Positions 44,208 through 56,450 of a stretch of 64,000 bases of DNA are shown piece by piece. Source of the stretch: Eurosta solidaginis (taxonomy: Eukaryota; Arthropoda; Insecta; Diptera; Tephritidae); contig NC_090319.1 of the NCBI RefSeq assembly GCF_040869045.1, positions 281,515,693-281,579,692 of the forward strand, written 5' to 3'. Numbering within the stretch: position 1 is the stretch's first letter; every line of letters begins with the position of its first letter. The position numbers and the translations under genes were made by a program. The notes beneath the pieces are model-generated. The model was given only the letters and a program-made list of their open reading frames with translations. It had not been told where the DNA came from and ran no database searches.

Positions 44208-44976
44208 TTACTTACTTACTTACTTAATTGGCGCTTAACCGTCTAAACGGTTATGGCCGTCCAACAAGGCGCGCCAGTCGCTCCGCCAACCGGCGCCAAT
44301 TGGTCACACCAAGGGAGTTTAAATCGTTTTCCACCTGGTCCTTCCAACGGAGTGGGGGCCGCCCTCTACCTCTGCTTCCATAGGCGGGTTCCGATAGAAA
44401 CACTTTCTTGGCCGGAGCATCATCTTTCATTCGCATAACATGGCCTAGCCAGTGCAGCCGCTGCGTTTTAATTCGCTGGACTATGTTGATGTCTGCGTAT
44501 AGCTCGTACAGCTCATCATTAAATCTTCTTCGGTACTCGCCATCGCCAACGCGTAGAGGTCCATAAATCTTTCGAAGAACTTTTCTCTCGAACACTCCCA
44601 AAGCCGCTTTATCTGCTGTTGTCATGGTCCATGCTTCTGCCCCATATAGCAGGACGGGTACGATAAGTGACTTGTAGAGTATGATTTTCGTTGCCGAGAG
44701 AGGACTTTACTTTTCAATTGCCTACCTAGTCCAAAGTAGCATTTATTGGCAAGATTAATTCTTCGCTGGATTTCAGTGCTGATGTTGTTGCTAGTGTTGA
44801 TGCTGGTTCCCAAATAAACGAAGTCTTTTACTATTTCGAAATTATGGCTGCCAACAGTAGCGTGGTTGCCAAGGCGCATATGCGCTGACTCTTTGCTCGA
44901 TGACAGCAGGTACTTCGTTTTGTCCTCATTGACCATCAAACCCATCTTTACCGCTTCTTTTTCCAGCTTGGAGTAA
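44208..44976 (-). mobile_element. RTE-like LINE delta, 5'-truncated copy with 8-bp TSD
   Basis: Direct repeats GCCAAATC (44200-44207 and 44977-44984) flank a minus-strand 3' fragment of the same LINE as at 61138-62635. Its tail is a short TAAG array (TTACTTACTTACTTA on the + strand). The coding part is split into two frames near 44623 (44981-44622 and 44625-44251), containing YADIN...QRIKTQRLHWLGHVMRM. It interrupts the PLE. Confidence 0.85.
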
Positions 44977-46248
44977 GCCAAATCAGATTGCTATAATAGC
45001 GAAGAAACAAAAAACACGTCAGACAGTGAAAAACTGAAATAAATGTATGTAATTAGAAAAATTATTGTTATTTGTGATATGTATATTGTTTGATTATAAT
45101 TTTCATGTTGTTTTTTATTGTTAATAGTTACCCTGAGGACGATTACCAAAGGTAATCGAATTATATCGGTTATACAAGAACTTCTTATGTTTTATTACAC
45201 CTGACCTCGAGCCAGCTTAACTCACAGATACATTATTAAAGGTCACTAAATTAACTTAAATAATTATACAACTATAATACAAAAAATTGTGTTTTTATTT
45301 AAATTGGCCTTCAGCTCAAAAATTTAACAATATATCATTTAATATAAAGGCTATTAATTCTTATCAAAATGTTAAATATATTTTATTTTATTTTCGTGAA
45401 AATGTAGTGTGGAATCTTATATACGAGTTCAGTTAGAGAACCAAAAGTTGGGAATTAAACTTATTTTATTCCTGTAAATTTTTTGAAGATTTATGGTATT
45501 ATGCAAGGCTACTTGACCTATTACGTTGTCAGTGCAAATAAAACCAAGTTTATTCACTGTTACAGCCCGACGTTTCGCTAGTCATCTTAGCATTTTCAAG
45601 GGCGAAATCATATCTTAAATAAGGTGATGCATTTTGAAATTTTTCTTAGTAAAGCCCTTATAAACCTATCTTTTGAAGAAACAAGACCAGCTACGTTGCC
45701 GCAAGTTTACCAAAATGCAAGCAATCTATCGATCGAAACGTCGGGCTGTAACAGTGAATAAACTTGTTTTATTTGCACTGACAACGTAATAGGTTGGGAA
45801 TTAAATTTTTCAACTTAATATAATTTTTATCTTAATAAAAAATGCCCTCTTTTTCTGAGTACTCTTTGATTTTCGAGTTGCGTCACTGTTTCGAAACAAC
45901 TCTTGAGATTTTAGAAGTGTGCCTAGTTATGATGTCTAATGGTACACAAGCCCAAATGCTTGGTGTGTAAATTTGATGCCATTCCCTTGCAAAAATCGCG
46001 AGTACTCCATGCACGCATGTATATGGTCCAATTAACATTGCGATGTCCTAGGACTGGACTGTATACTGCAGCTCCGCATTACATCAGAGTAATCCATGAA
46101 GTACCCACAGTCCAATAAACATCGTTTAGTGATTACAATCGCTAAAAACGAGCAGTGATCGGCTTACAGTATATTCGTGTAGAAACATGAGTTGGTCCAT
46201 TGCTGCATTACAGTGGAGTATAATGGTAAGTACACCAGTGGACCAGGT

Positions 46249-48852
46249 CTACAGGTGGAATGTGCAGAATGGCATACAGTGCAGCCGTCGGAGTTGTTTT
46301 CAGGGCTCCCGTAATGCTAAGCATCGATAGTCTGCATAGCCCCTCTACTTTTTTGAGGTAGGTTGCTTTTTGTGTGGCTTTCCACCAAACAAGAACTCCA
46401 TAGTATAGGATAGGGCTTACAATCGCTGTAAAAACCCAATTAGAAAGAGAGGGCGATAAGCCCCACGTACACCCCAGCATTCTTTTACATGCATAAAGTG
46501 CCGTTGAAGCCTTCTTCACCCTCTCCTCCACGTTGAGTTTCCATGACAGATTACTGTCTTTTTGTGTGGCTTTCCACCAAACAAGAACTCCATAGTATAG
46601 GATAGGGCTTACAATCGCTGTAAAAACCCAATGAGAAAGAGAGGGCGATAAGCCCCACGTACACCCCAGCATTCTTTTACATACATAAAGTGCCGTTGAA
46701 GCCTTCTTCACCCTATCCTCCACGTTGAGCTTCCATGACAGATTACTGTATAGGATGATTCCTAGATACTTTGTGCAAGGTTTCTCCTGTAGGATCACCC
46801 CTCCTAACTTAGGCTTGATCCAACCTGGGACCTTGTACCTCTTTGTAAACAAGACCATATTCGTCTTATCCGCGTTGACTTTCAACCCGACATTTGATAC
46901 CCAGGTATGAATATCCAGAAGCGCCCGATGCATCAAAGAGCTAATCGTTGAAAGGCACTTTCCACTTATGACAATTGCAACGTCATCCGCGTAAGCCGTA
47001 AGTTTTACGGGTCCCTCATCAAATCGCCTGATCAGTTGGTTGATGACCAGCGTCCACAGCAGAGGTGATAGTACCCCTCCCTGCGGCGTTCCCCTGTCCA
47101 CTGATTTCGTGGCCTCGTACAATCCCCATTGTGATGTAATCTTCCTGCAATTTAACATGCAGCCGATCCATCTGGTTAAGGCTGGATGTACTTTAATGTA
47201 ATTAAGACCATCCATAATCGCCCATTTTGCAACATTATTGAAAGCCCCGGCAATATCTAAGAAGACTCCTAGAGCATATTCCTTATATTCCAAGGTTTAC
47301 TCTACGCTTATTACCACGCTATGCAATGCGGTGTCTACGGACTTGCCTTTGGTGTACGCATGTTGTGTTGTGGGGAGCAGCTTTTCATCCACGTTGGACT
47401 TTATGTACACATCTATCAGCCTCTCAAAGGTTTTGAGCAGAAATTATGTTAAACTAATGGGTCTATAATCTTTGGGATACACGTGACCGATCTTTCCCGC
47501 CTTTGGTAGGAAAGCTACACGATCAGTTCTCCAAGAGTGCGGTACATGATTCAGTCTTATGCACCCATCGAATATTATTTTAATCCATTCCCCGACCGCT
47601 CTACTTGATACTTGTAGCATGACCGGGAATATACCATCTGGGCCCGGCGATTTAAACTTAGAAAACGTCTTCACTGCCCACTCGATTTTGCTATCGGTCA
47701 CCAAGCCCGGCACTACCCGCTCCGTGATCGAAGTGTGAGTGCTGTCTGCTGGCTCTTCTAAGCCATCTCTCGATGGGAAATGTGTATGGAGAAGCACCTC
47801 AAGGGATTCCTCACTATTACGTGACCATTCCCCGTTCTCTTTCTTTATTAGTCCCTGGACTATATTTCCCTTTCCTAGGACTTTTCTCAACCGTGCTGTT
47901 TCGCTGGAGCAATCTATGCCCGTACAGAAACTTTTCCATGAGATTCTCTTCGCCCGGGAAATTTCACGCTTGTGGATCCTCAATAGATCCCTGTACTCGT
48001 CCCGACACGCTTCGCTTTCCGCGGTCTTTGCTAGCTTAAACGTTTCTTTTACCTGTCTTCTTAGAAGACTCAGCTCATTGCTCCACCATGGTGGCTTTGC
48101 TTTTCCTCTGAATCTTCTTAGAGGGCAAGCTTTGATATACGCAGTCATAAGCGTCCTAGTTAGGAATTTATTAGGCTCCTCCAGTTCTACCAAATTGGCA
48201 ACCTCTTTGGGTAGTCCCAGTTTCGTTTCTACCTGTTTCTGGAATTTAGTCAAGTTTGTTGACCTAGGGTTTCTAAAGGTTCCTCCCTTCTCTACCCTCT
48301 TTAGGGGATGCTGAAGCTGATATACGCATGGTCGGAGAAGGATGGTCTATCAAGAACCATCCAATCATACCTTGATATATCACGTTCGGAGCTCAGTGTA
48401 ATATCCAAAACATTGCTGGATGTTGGACCAATGTATGTAGGGACATTTCCCCTGTTGGCTATCTGCAAATTGGTTTGCAGGATGCAACAAAATAGAGATT
48501 CGCCTCTCTCGTTCGTATCTGATCCTCCACACGCACCGTGGTGCGCATTTGCTTCCGCGCCTATGACCAACCACCTTTTGCGTCCGTCTTCCTGTACTAA
48601 ACTCTTGCACTCCATCGGTGGAACCTCCGCAGCATAGGCCATGAAGCAGGATGCCAGGATAAGTGCCTGCTAATCATTTGCTCAACGGCCACCACTACGA
48701 CGTCTTCACAAGTGTAATTAGGCAGCATATATGAATGCAGCTATTTCCTTACCATTACTACAGCTCGCACCCATCCTTCCGTTTGCGCATAATAAACGCC
48801 AAATCCGCGCGCGCTAAGTCCAGAAACCTTTCCTCCCGATGAGAGCCACGGC
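46249..48852 (-). mobile_element. LINE alpha, copy B (3'-truncated, internal duplication)
   Basis: Runs right to left: endonuclease in broken frames (48642-48301), then a long frame 48253-47444 through the RT start, then 47293-46208 with LDIAGAFNN, RGTPQGGVLSPLLW, AYADDVAIVI and thumb. A segment of about 180 bp (NLSWKLNVEERVKKASTAL to YYGVLVWWKATQK) is duplicated in tandem at 46375-46745. The RNase H part is missing: sequence after HIPPVDL joins directly to repeat U at 46248. All features are shared with copy C. Confidence 0.75.
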
Positions 48853-49031
48853 TCCACACCCTGATGGCATACAGTGGGCGCTTTCAGAGAACAATATTTT
48901 TCTTGATACGTTGCAAACATGTTTCCGTCAATAAGGCCCAGTTTTCAGTAGTTGGTTAAGCTAAGCTTAAACTAAGTTTGCTTAAACTCTAGTCAAATTT
49001 AAAATCCAGTTAAACTACTGAGCAGTTTTTC

Positions 49032-50620
49032 GGAACAAGTGCAGAATACATACATTTGCAAAAGAAAAATAAAAAATCGGACTTTATAGGAATTTTTAAG
49101 CTGATTCCAAATTTCTTTTTTGGAGCAAATGAAAGGTTTGGGGGTAATTCCATGTCAAAAGGCGAAATTATGAATTTTTCAAATCAAAATATCTCCGAAA
49201 CTAGTGGATGGATTTAAAAACTAAAAAATCGAAAAATAACTTATAAAAATACCTTTCATCTGATGTATATATATCTTTACCTTTTCTAGTCTTTATGTAC
49301 CAAAAATTTGAAAAAGTTTTTTTTTTGGTGGAAATTTTTTAAATTTTATTTTTTTTCAAAAAAGGTTTAACTAAAACCAGTCTTATCTATTCCTATATTG
49401 AACACAGTTTCCTTTTAGCCTAGTTAACTTAGTCTACAAATTTTAAACATATATATTAAATTAGCTTTCTTATAACCTAGTGTACTTAGTCCACAAATTA
49501 TTATTAAAAATAGCCCTTAGCCGATCCAAAACCGGCTACGCCATGCACAGTAATTCTGCGTAGAACACCCTTAGCAGATCCAACACCGGCTGCGCCATGC
49601 ACAGTAATTCTGCGTAGAACACCTTTCTGCATAGGCGGCTTTCGGCCGCGCTTATAAAAAAATAACCTGGGCTACGCCATGCAAAGTCCGGGTGTGTGGT
49701 ATAACCGTGGCTACCGCCACGGTGATGTCCTTCTGTGCAGTACACCCTTCTGCGTAGGCGGCCTTTGGCCGCATCTCTTGTTACTGGATCACTTTCGTTA
49801 CAACCGAAGATTTTAAAATTTTTTAATAAGTTTAAGTTATCCATGTTATCACGCACAATTAAATTCCACTTTTGATAATAACGGACTTTTTACAGTTATT
49901 AAAAGCTTTATTCTAGAGTTGCCAAGAAAATACATATCAATAAACAAAAGAGTTATAAGGTAATATCAGCTCGTTCACGAATACAAAATTTTAAATAGTT
50001 TACCTTTGACGTATATTTTAGCAATAAAAAATTAGCAATGTTATACGTTATGTATTTTTGCAATTAATTAATATAATGCATAGACCCATACATACATAGA
50101 TAACATCATATATATACCAACATCGATAAAAATAATTGAACTCATATGACACCTTCTTTGTTTTTCGCCCCTAAATAAGCAAGCTATACCTTCTAATAAA
50201 AAGATTTATATACCAAATTAAAGGTAATGAAATTATCTTCAACACGATAGTATTAAAGTATTTTGTAAATAACACATTTTTTCGACTTATTATTCGATTT
50301 ATAATAAGTTAGCAATCATTTTCCCATAAAAACATAATTTTATTATAGAAATTTCTTCTAAATATAGATGTTTTATATATCAAACAAAACCTTGTTTTAT
50401 TACCTATCTATGGACATTACAATTTTCAAGATTGACTCAATAGTTTCAAAGACATTTTGTTTTAAAAAAATGTAAAATTTACCCCTTGACGTGGAATTAC
50501 CCCTATAGTTATTATTTGCACCAAAAACAAATTCTACGGTTGAACTCACCATAAACACCACTACCGATACTCATATAAATTTTTTTAATTTGACAAATGT
50601 ATGTATTCTGCACGTAAGCC
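49032..50620 (-). mobile_element. Transposon M, copy M3
   Basis: 1589 bp with GG...CC ends. Flanked by AGTTTTTC (49024-49031) and AGTTTTAC (50621-50628), one mismatch. The minus frame from 49844 shows MDNLNLLKNFKIFGCNESD followed by the GC-rich minisatellite; as in M2 the zinc-ribbon half is deleted. Confidence 0.6.
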
Positions 50621-51148
50621 AGTTTTACAGTCACAGTTTAAGGCCGCCTTTGGGGTTTAATTTTTGTGCGGCAACATTGTTTTTTTTATTAGCTGGAATT
50701 TGTTTACCCAACAAACATGAAAAAAAATTCTCCAGCGAAATATACACATATCTAGCTCTGGAAGTGATATCCAACATCATTATTTAATTATTCTTAAACC
50801 AGATAGTTCTCCAGTTGATATCCAACTTCATTCTCCAATCACTACCAACCTTTGCGAAATTTTGTAAAATTAAAAGTTTTCGAGTTGATCTCCAACGTCA
50901 TTAATATTTTCCAATTATTATCCTAATTTCGAGAGATTTTGAGAAATGCACAGTTCTGAAATGTATATTCAACACATTTCTCCAGTTGATATCCTACATT
51001 GCATATCGAGCTGAGGTGGAGTTGAAAAAATCTCCAAAGTGGTACCACCAAAACCTCCAAAACCAACAGCTGTTTATTGTGAGAAATAACACCTCGTTGA
51101 TAGGAAAAATTAAGCGTAATCAATCAAAAATAAATTAAATATATTTTA

Positions 51149-51458
51149 TAATATATTGTTAAATTTTTGAGCTGAAAGCCAATTTAAATAAAAACACAAC
51201 TTTTTGTATTATAGTTGTATAATTTATTCTTGTCGATATTTCGGCTTTATTCTAAAGCCCTCTTCGGGATCATATAAATATGTTCGATCGACTTTTTATA
51301 TGATCCCGAAGATGGCTTTAGAATAAAGCCGAAATATCGACAAGAATAAATTATACAACTATAATACAAAAAGTTGTGTTTTTATTTAAATTTGCCTTGA
51401 GCTCAAAAATTTAACAATATATCATTTAATATAAAGGCTATTAATTCTTGTCAAAATG
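51149..51458. mobile_element. PLE-derived foldback in U3
   Basis: 310 bp between copies of TTAAATATATTTTA. Two inverted arms (about 51155-51260 and 51310-51425) each hold GGCTTTATTCTAAAGCC-type hairpins next to GATATTTCGG. It equals the left end of the U2 PLE plus its right end, with no coding sequence: either a solo terminal structure or an internal deletion of the PLE. Confidence 0.65.
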
Positions 51459-52397
51459 TTAAATATATTTTATTTTATTTTCGTGAAAATGTAGTGTGGA
51501 ATCTTATATACGAGTCCAGTTAGAGAACCAAAAGTTGGGAATTAAACTTATTTTATTCCGGTCAATTTTTTGAAGATTTATGGTATTATGCAAGGCTACT
51601 TGACCTATTACGTTGTCAGTGCAAATAAAACCAAGTTTATTCACTGTTACAGCCCGACGTTTCGCTAGTCATCTTAGCATTTTCAAGGGCGAAATCATAT
51701 CTTTAATAAGGTGATGCATTTTGAAATTTTTCTTAGTAAAGCCCTTATAAACCTATCTTTTGAAGAAACAAGACCAGCTACGTTGCCGCAAGTTTACCAA
51801 AATGCAAGCAATATATCGATCGAAACGTCGGGCTGTAACAGTGAATAAACTTGTTTTATTTGCACTGACAACGTAATAGGTTGGGAATTAAATTTTTCAA
51901 CTTAATATAATTTTTATCTTAATAAAAAATGCCCTCTTTTTCTGAGTACTCTTTGATTTTCGAGTTGCGTCACTGTTTCGAAACAACCCTTGAGATTTTA
52001 GAAGTGTGCCTAGTTATGATCTCTAATGGTACACAAGCCCAAATGCTTGGTGGGTAAATTTGATGCCATTCCCTGCAAAAATCGCGAGAACTCCATGCAC
52101 GCATGTATGGAGTACTCGCTATGGTCCAAGCGAATGCTCCAAAATTAACCGCAATTCATACAAAAAATATGGTCCAATTAACATTGCGATGTCCTGGGAC
52201 TGGACCGTATACTGCAGCTCCGCATTACATCAGAGTAATCCATGAAGTACCCACAGTCCAATAAACATCGATTTAGTGATTACAATCGCTAAAAACGAGC
52301 AATGATCGGCTTACAGTATATTCGTGTAGAAACATGAGTTGGTCCATTGCTGCATTACAGTGGAGTATAATGGTAAGTACTCCAGTGGACCAGGTCT

Positions 52398-55311
52398 ACA
52401 GGTGGAATGTGCAGAATGGCATACAGTGCAGCCGTCGGGGTTGTTTTCAGGGCACCCGTAATGCTAAGCATCGATAGTCTGCATAGCCCCTCTACTTTTT
52501 TGAGGTAGGTTGCTTTTTGTGTGGCTTTCCACCAAACAAGAACTCCATAGTATAGGATAGGGCTTACAATCGCTGTAAAAACCCAATTAGAAAGAGAGGG
52601 TGATAAGCCCCACGTACACCCCAGCATTCTCTTACATGCATAAAGTGCCGTTGAAGCCTTCTTCACCCTCTCCTCCACGTTGAGTTTCCATGACAGATTA
52701 CTGTCTTTTTGTGTTGCTTTTTGTGTGGCTTTCCACCAAACAAGAACTCCATAGTATAGGATAGGGCTTAAAATCGCAGTAAAAATCCAATGAGAAAGAG
52801 AGGGCGATAAGCCCCACGTACACCTCAGCATTCTTTTACATGCATAAAGTGCCGTTGAAGCCTTCTTCACCCTCTCCTCCACGTTGAGCTTCCATGACAG
52901 ATTACTGTTTAGGATGATTCCTAGATACTTTGTGCAAAGTTTCTCCTGTAGGATCACCCCTCCTAACTTAGGCTTGATCCAATCTGGGACCTTGTACCTC
53001 TCTGTAAACAAGACCATATTCGTCTTATCCGCGTTGACTTTCAACTCGACATTTGATACCCAGGTATGAATATCCCGAAGCGCCCGATGCATCAAAGAGC
53101 TAATCGTTGAAAGGCACTTTCCACTTATGACAATTGCAACGTCATCCGCGTAAGCCGTAAGTTTTACGGGTCCCTCATCAAATCGCCTGAGCAGTTGGTT
53201 GATGACCAGCGTCCACAGCAGAGGTGATAGTACCCCTCCCTGCGGCGTTCCACTGTCCACTGATTTCGTGGCCTCGTACAATCCCCATTGTGATGTAATC
53301 TTCCTGCAATTTAACATGCAGCCGATCCATCTGGTTAAGGCTGGATGAACTTTAATGTAATCAAGGCCATCCATAATCGCCCATTTAGAGACATTATTGA
53401 AAGCCCCGGCAAAGTCTAGGACGACTCCTAGAGAATATTCCTTATATTCCAGAGCTTTCTCTACGCTTATTACCACCCTATGCAATGCGGTGTCTACCGA
53501 CTTGCCTTTGGTGTACGCATGTTGTGTTGTGGGGAGCAGCTTTTCATCCACGTTGGACTTTATGTACACATCTATCAGCCTCTCAAAGGTTTTGAGCAGA
53601 AATGATGTTAAGCTAATGGGTCTATAATCTTTAACATACACGTGACCTATCTTACCCGCCTTTGGTAGGAAAGCTACACGAGCAGTTATCCAAGAGTGCG
53701 GTACATGATTCAGTCTTATGTACACATCGAATATTATTTTAAGCCATTCCACGACCGCCCTACTTGATACTTGTAGCATGGCCGCGAATATACCATCTGG
53801 GCCCGGCGATTTAAACTTAGAAAACGTCTTCACTGCCCACTCGATCTTGGTATCGGTCACCAAGCCCGGCACTACCCGCTCCGTGATCGAAGTGTGAGTG
53901 CTGTCTGCTGGCTCTTCTAAACCATCTCTCGATGGGAAATGTGTATCGAGAAGCACCTCAAGGGATTCCTCACTATTACGTAACCATTCCCCGTTCTATT
54001 TCTTTATTAGTCCCTGGACTATATTTCCCTTTGCTAGGACTTTTCTCAACTGTGCTGTTTCGCTGGAGCACTCTATGTCCGTACAGAAACTTTTCCATGA
54101 GATTCTCTTCGCCCGGGAAATTTCACGCTTGTAGATCCTCAATAGATCCTTGTGCTCGTCCCGACACGCTTCGCTTTCCGCGGCCTTTGCTAGCTTAAAC
54201 ATTTCTTTTACCTGTCTTCTTAGACAACTCAGCTTACTGCTCTACCATGGCTGCTTTGCTTTTCCTCTGAATCTTCTTAGAGGGCAAGCTTTGATATACG
54301 AAGTCATAAGCGTCCTAGTTAGGAATTCATTAGACTCCTCCAGTTCTTCCACATTGGCAACCTCTTTGGGTAGTCTCAGTTTCGTTTCTACCTGTTTCTG
54401 GAATTTAGTCCAGTTTGTTGACCTAGGGTTTCTAAAGGTTCCTCCCTTCTCTACCCTCTTTAGGGGATGCTGAAGCTGATATACGCATGGTCGGAGAAGG
54501 ATGGTCTATCAAGAACCATCCAATCAGCTCAGTGTAATATCCAAAACATTGCTGGATGTTGGACCAATTCATGTAGGGACATTTCCCCTGTTGGCTGTCT
54601 GCAAATTGGTTTGCAGGATGTAACAAAATAGAGATTCGCCTCTCTCGTTCGTGTCTGATTCTCCCCACGCACTGTGGTGCGCATTTGCATCCGCGCCTAT
54701 GACCAACCACCTTTTGCGCACTTCTTCCTGTACTAGCCTCTTGCACTCCATCGGTGGAACCTCCGCAGCATGGGCCATGTAGCAGGATGCCAGGATAAGT
54801 GCCTGCTTATTCCTTTGCTCAACGGCCACCACTACGACGTCTTCAGTTGTGTAATTAGGCAGCATATATGAATGCGGCCGCCGTGGTGTGATGGTAGCAT
54901 GCTCCGCCCACCACACCGTATGCCCTGGGTTCACACCCCGGGCAAAGCAACATCAAAAATTTTATAAATAAGGTTTTTCAATTAGAAGAAAATTTTTCTA
55001 AGCGGGGTCACCCCTCGGTAGTGTTTAGCAAACGCTCCGGGTGTATTTCTGCCATGAAAAGCTCTCAGTGAAAACTCATCTGCCTTGCAGATGCCGTTCG
55101 GAATCGGTATAAAACATATAGGTTCCGTCCGGCCAATTTGTAGGGAAAAGCAAGAGGAGCACGACGCAAATTGGAAGAGTAGCTCGGCCTTAGATCCCTT
55201 CGGAGGTTATCGCGCCTTACATCTATCTATCTATATGAATGCAGCTGTTTCCTTACCATTACTACAGCTCGCACCCGTCCTTCCGTTTGCGCATAGTAAA
55301 CGCCAAATCCG
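52398..55311 (-). mobile_element. LINE alpha, copy C (3'-truncated, SINE inside, cut by errantivirus)
   Basis: Runs right to left. Endonuclease pieces at 54934-54432 and 54202-53996, then a 533-codon frame 53956-52355 from TSITERVVPGLV through SPGPDGIFAAML, LTSFLLKTFERLID, DFAGAFNN, SGTPQGGVLSPLLW, AYADDVAIVI and thumb. It has the same tandem duplication as copy B plus a further short KATQKATQK expansion, and the same 3' junction with U. The SINE lies at 54876-55231. The 5' end is cut at 55311 by the errantivirus LTR. Confidence 0.75.
54876..55231 (+). mobile_element. tRNA-derived SINE, copy 3, in LINE alpha C
   Basis: Flanked by 11-bp direct repeats TATATGAATGC (54865-54875 and 55232-55242). 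Same family as 35040-35400, with an ATCTATCT tail. The A-box-like region has a GCATGCTCCG variant. Confidence 0.9.
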
Positions 55312-55315
55312 CGCG

Positions 55316-56450
55316 AGTTACGTCTTTAGGTTCGACGCTGGGCAGGGTACTTACGTTAGAAAAACCGCACTCAAGAAAAGAGACATTAAGTTGTGGTGTT
55401 ATAATTTTATAACTCTTTATTCAATAGTTTTAACGAACTACGGTTTGCTGTCGGGTTAATTCAGGATTTATCGATCCTTGATATTACAATAGCCGTGTTT
55501 TTTAACACGTGCGTATACGTTTCGTTTGCGCGTGTTAAAAAACGCCTATCTTCGCTTAGATAATGCTTAGGAGACCCATCTAGCGGCTGTGGTAAAACAA
55601 CTAGCTACAGCAACAGGGTGTACCGAAAAGCGGAGACGCAACGCTCTGATGGCCATAGGGTATAACATATAGCTGAATCAGTTGCGATGAATTGTGGACA
55701 CACATATAATACATAGAATTAGTGTACAGGGTGAAACAAAGACACATATTTCAGTTACATCTGAGTATAATGCGTATTGAAATTTAGTAGGACAAAATTT
55801 ATGCGCAGCAATTTCAGAGGTGTATTTATAGTTTGTCTCTTAGCAGTCAATATAAAGTTTAAGCGTAAACGGATATACGCGTGTTAAAAAACACGGCTAA
55901 TACTTCACAATCGAGATCGACCGACAGGCCGTTTTGATTTCCGGGCAACAACTGCCTCTTCAATATTTTTCAATAAGTCGCTTAACCTAAATACATAAGG
56001 CATCTTATCGATGCATATACATAATTACCTATTTACTAAGCCCACTCAACAATTCACATATTCCCACATATGTATGTACTTTGGCTGCAACATAGTTGCA
56101 GTCAGTATTATTATTTATTATGCTTATTGGGGTATCTCATTTCATTCAGGAATGTTTTGCATTCCCGAATGTTGACACCAATAAGTATGTCAGTTTGTAT
56201 ATCTGTATGCATCTGTAGAACAACATAGCAGAGGCATCAACTGAGTTGGTTTCTATTAATGTATGTATGTTTGTACATTTGTATGCTTCTAAAGTGGAGT
56301 CATACACAAAGCCCAGTCTAGCTGGTTGCAACAAAGTATCTTATTTGCTTTATTTATTGTGTGGGTGGCCTGATGTGAAATGCTGAGCAAGCATTGCTTA
56401 AGACAACTAAGTTCTTATTTTGGGTGAACAAGTATATTTTAAAATATACT
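55316..56450 (-). repeat. 3' LTR of errantivirus-like Gypsy element (with MITE)
   Basis: The LTR starts AGTTACGTCTTTAGG on the + strand at 55316 and probably ends AATATACT at 56450, giving AGT...ACT ends as in insect errantiviruses. About 726 bp after removing the nested MITE. On the minus strand a purine tract GAAGAAAAAGGGAAAA precedes it. The CGCG at 55312-55315 is a plausible 4-bp target duplication; the other LTR lies outside the window. Confidence 0.6.
55491..55898. mobile_element. MITE with AGCCGTGTTTTTTAACACG termini
   Basis: The first about 40 bases are inverted at the right end (CGTGTTAAAAAACACGGCT). The TSD is AAT (55488-55490 and 55899-55901), a 3-bp duplication as in PIF/Harbinger-type elements. 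It lies inside the errantivirus LTR. No ORF. Confidence 0.7.

Larger units (their letters stand above)
39297..45371 (+). mobile_element. Penelope-like element (PLE), interrupted twice
   Basis: The 14-bp TSD TTAAATATATTTTA and the empty site in U1 define the insertion. The left part is an inverted terminal foldback (39305-39510). Coding sequence of a Penelope-type RT resumes at about 39505-39637, is cut by the LTR element, continues at 43404-44199 with ISFDVVSLFPSIP, LQGLPMGSPTSPIIADI and a DDIFAIV motif after a frameshift near 43740, then is cut by the RTE fragment and ends in stops near 45010. GIY-YIG endonuclease motifs are not found. The right end (45240-45371) matches the left end inverted. 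PLE RTs are telomerase-related; this copy is defective. Confidence 0.75.
37092..46248 (+). repeat. Repeat U, copy U2 (interrupted by M2, PLE and insertions)
   Basis: This begins at CCACACCCTGATGGCATACA next to LINE alpha A. Half-palindrome at 37170-37262, then M2, then the U arm to 39282. The PLE complex fills 39297-45371 between copies of TTAAATATATTTTA (39283-39296 and 45372-45385). The U arm then continues to AGTACACCAGTGGACCA at 46248, where LINE alpha B begins. The junction is the same as at U3/alpha C. Confidence 0.6.
48853..52397 (+). repeat. Repeat U, copy U3
   Basis: Same order as U2: start CCACACCCTGATGGCATACA, half-palindrome, M3, U arm, PLE-derived foldback (51149-51458), 12-bp-TSD foldback, and the end at CAGTGGACCA next to LINE alpha C. 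It lacks the LTR and RTE insertions of U2, so it shows the simpler state of the tandem unit. Confidence 0.6.
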
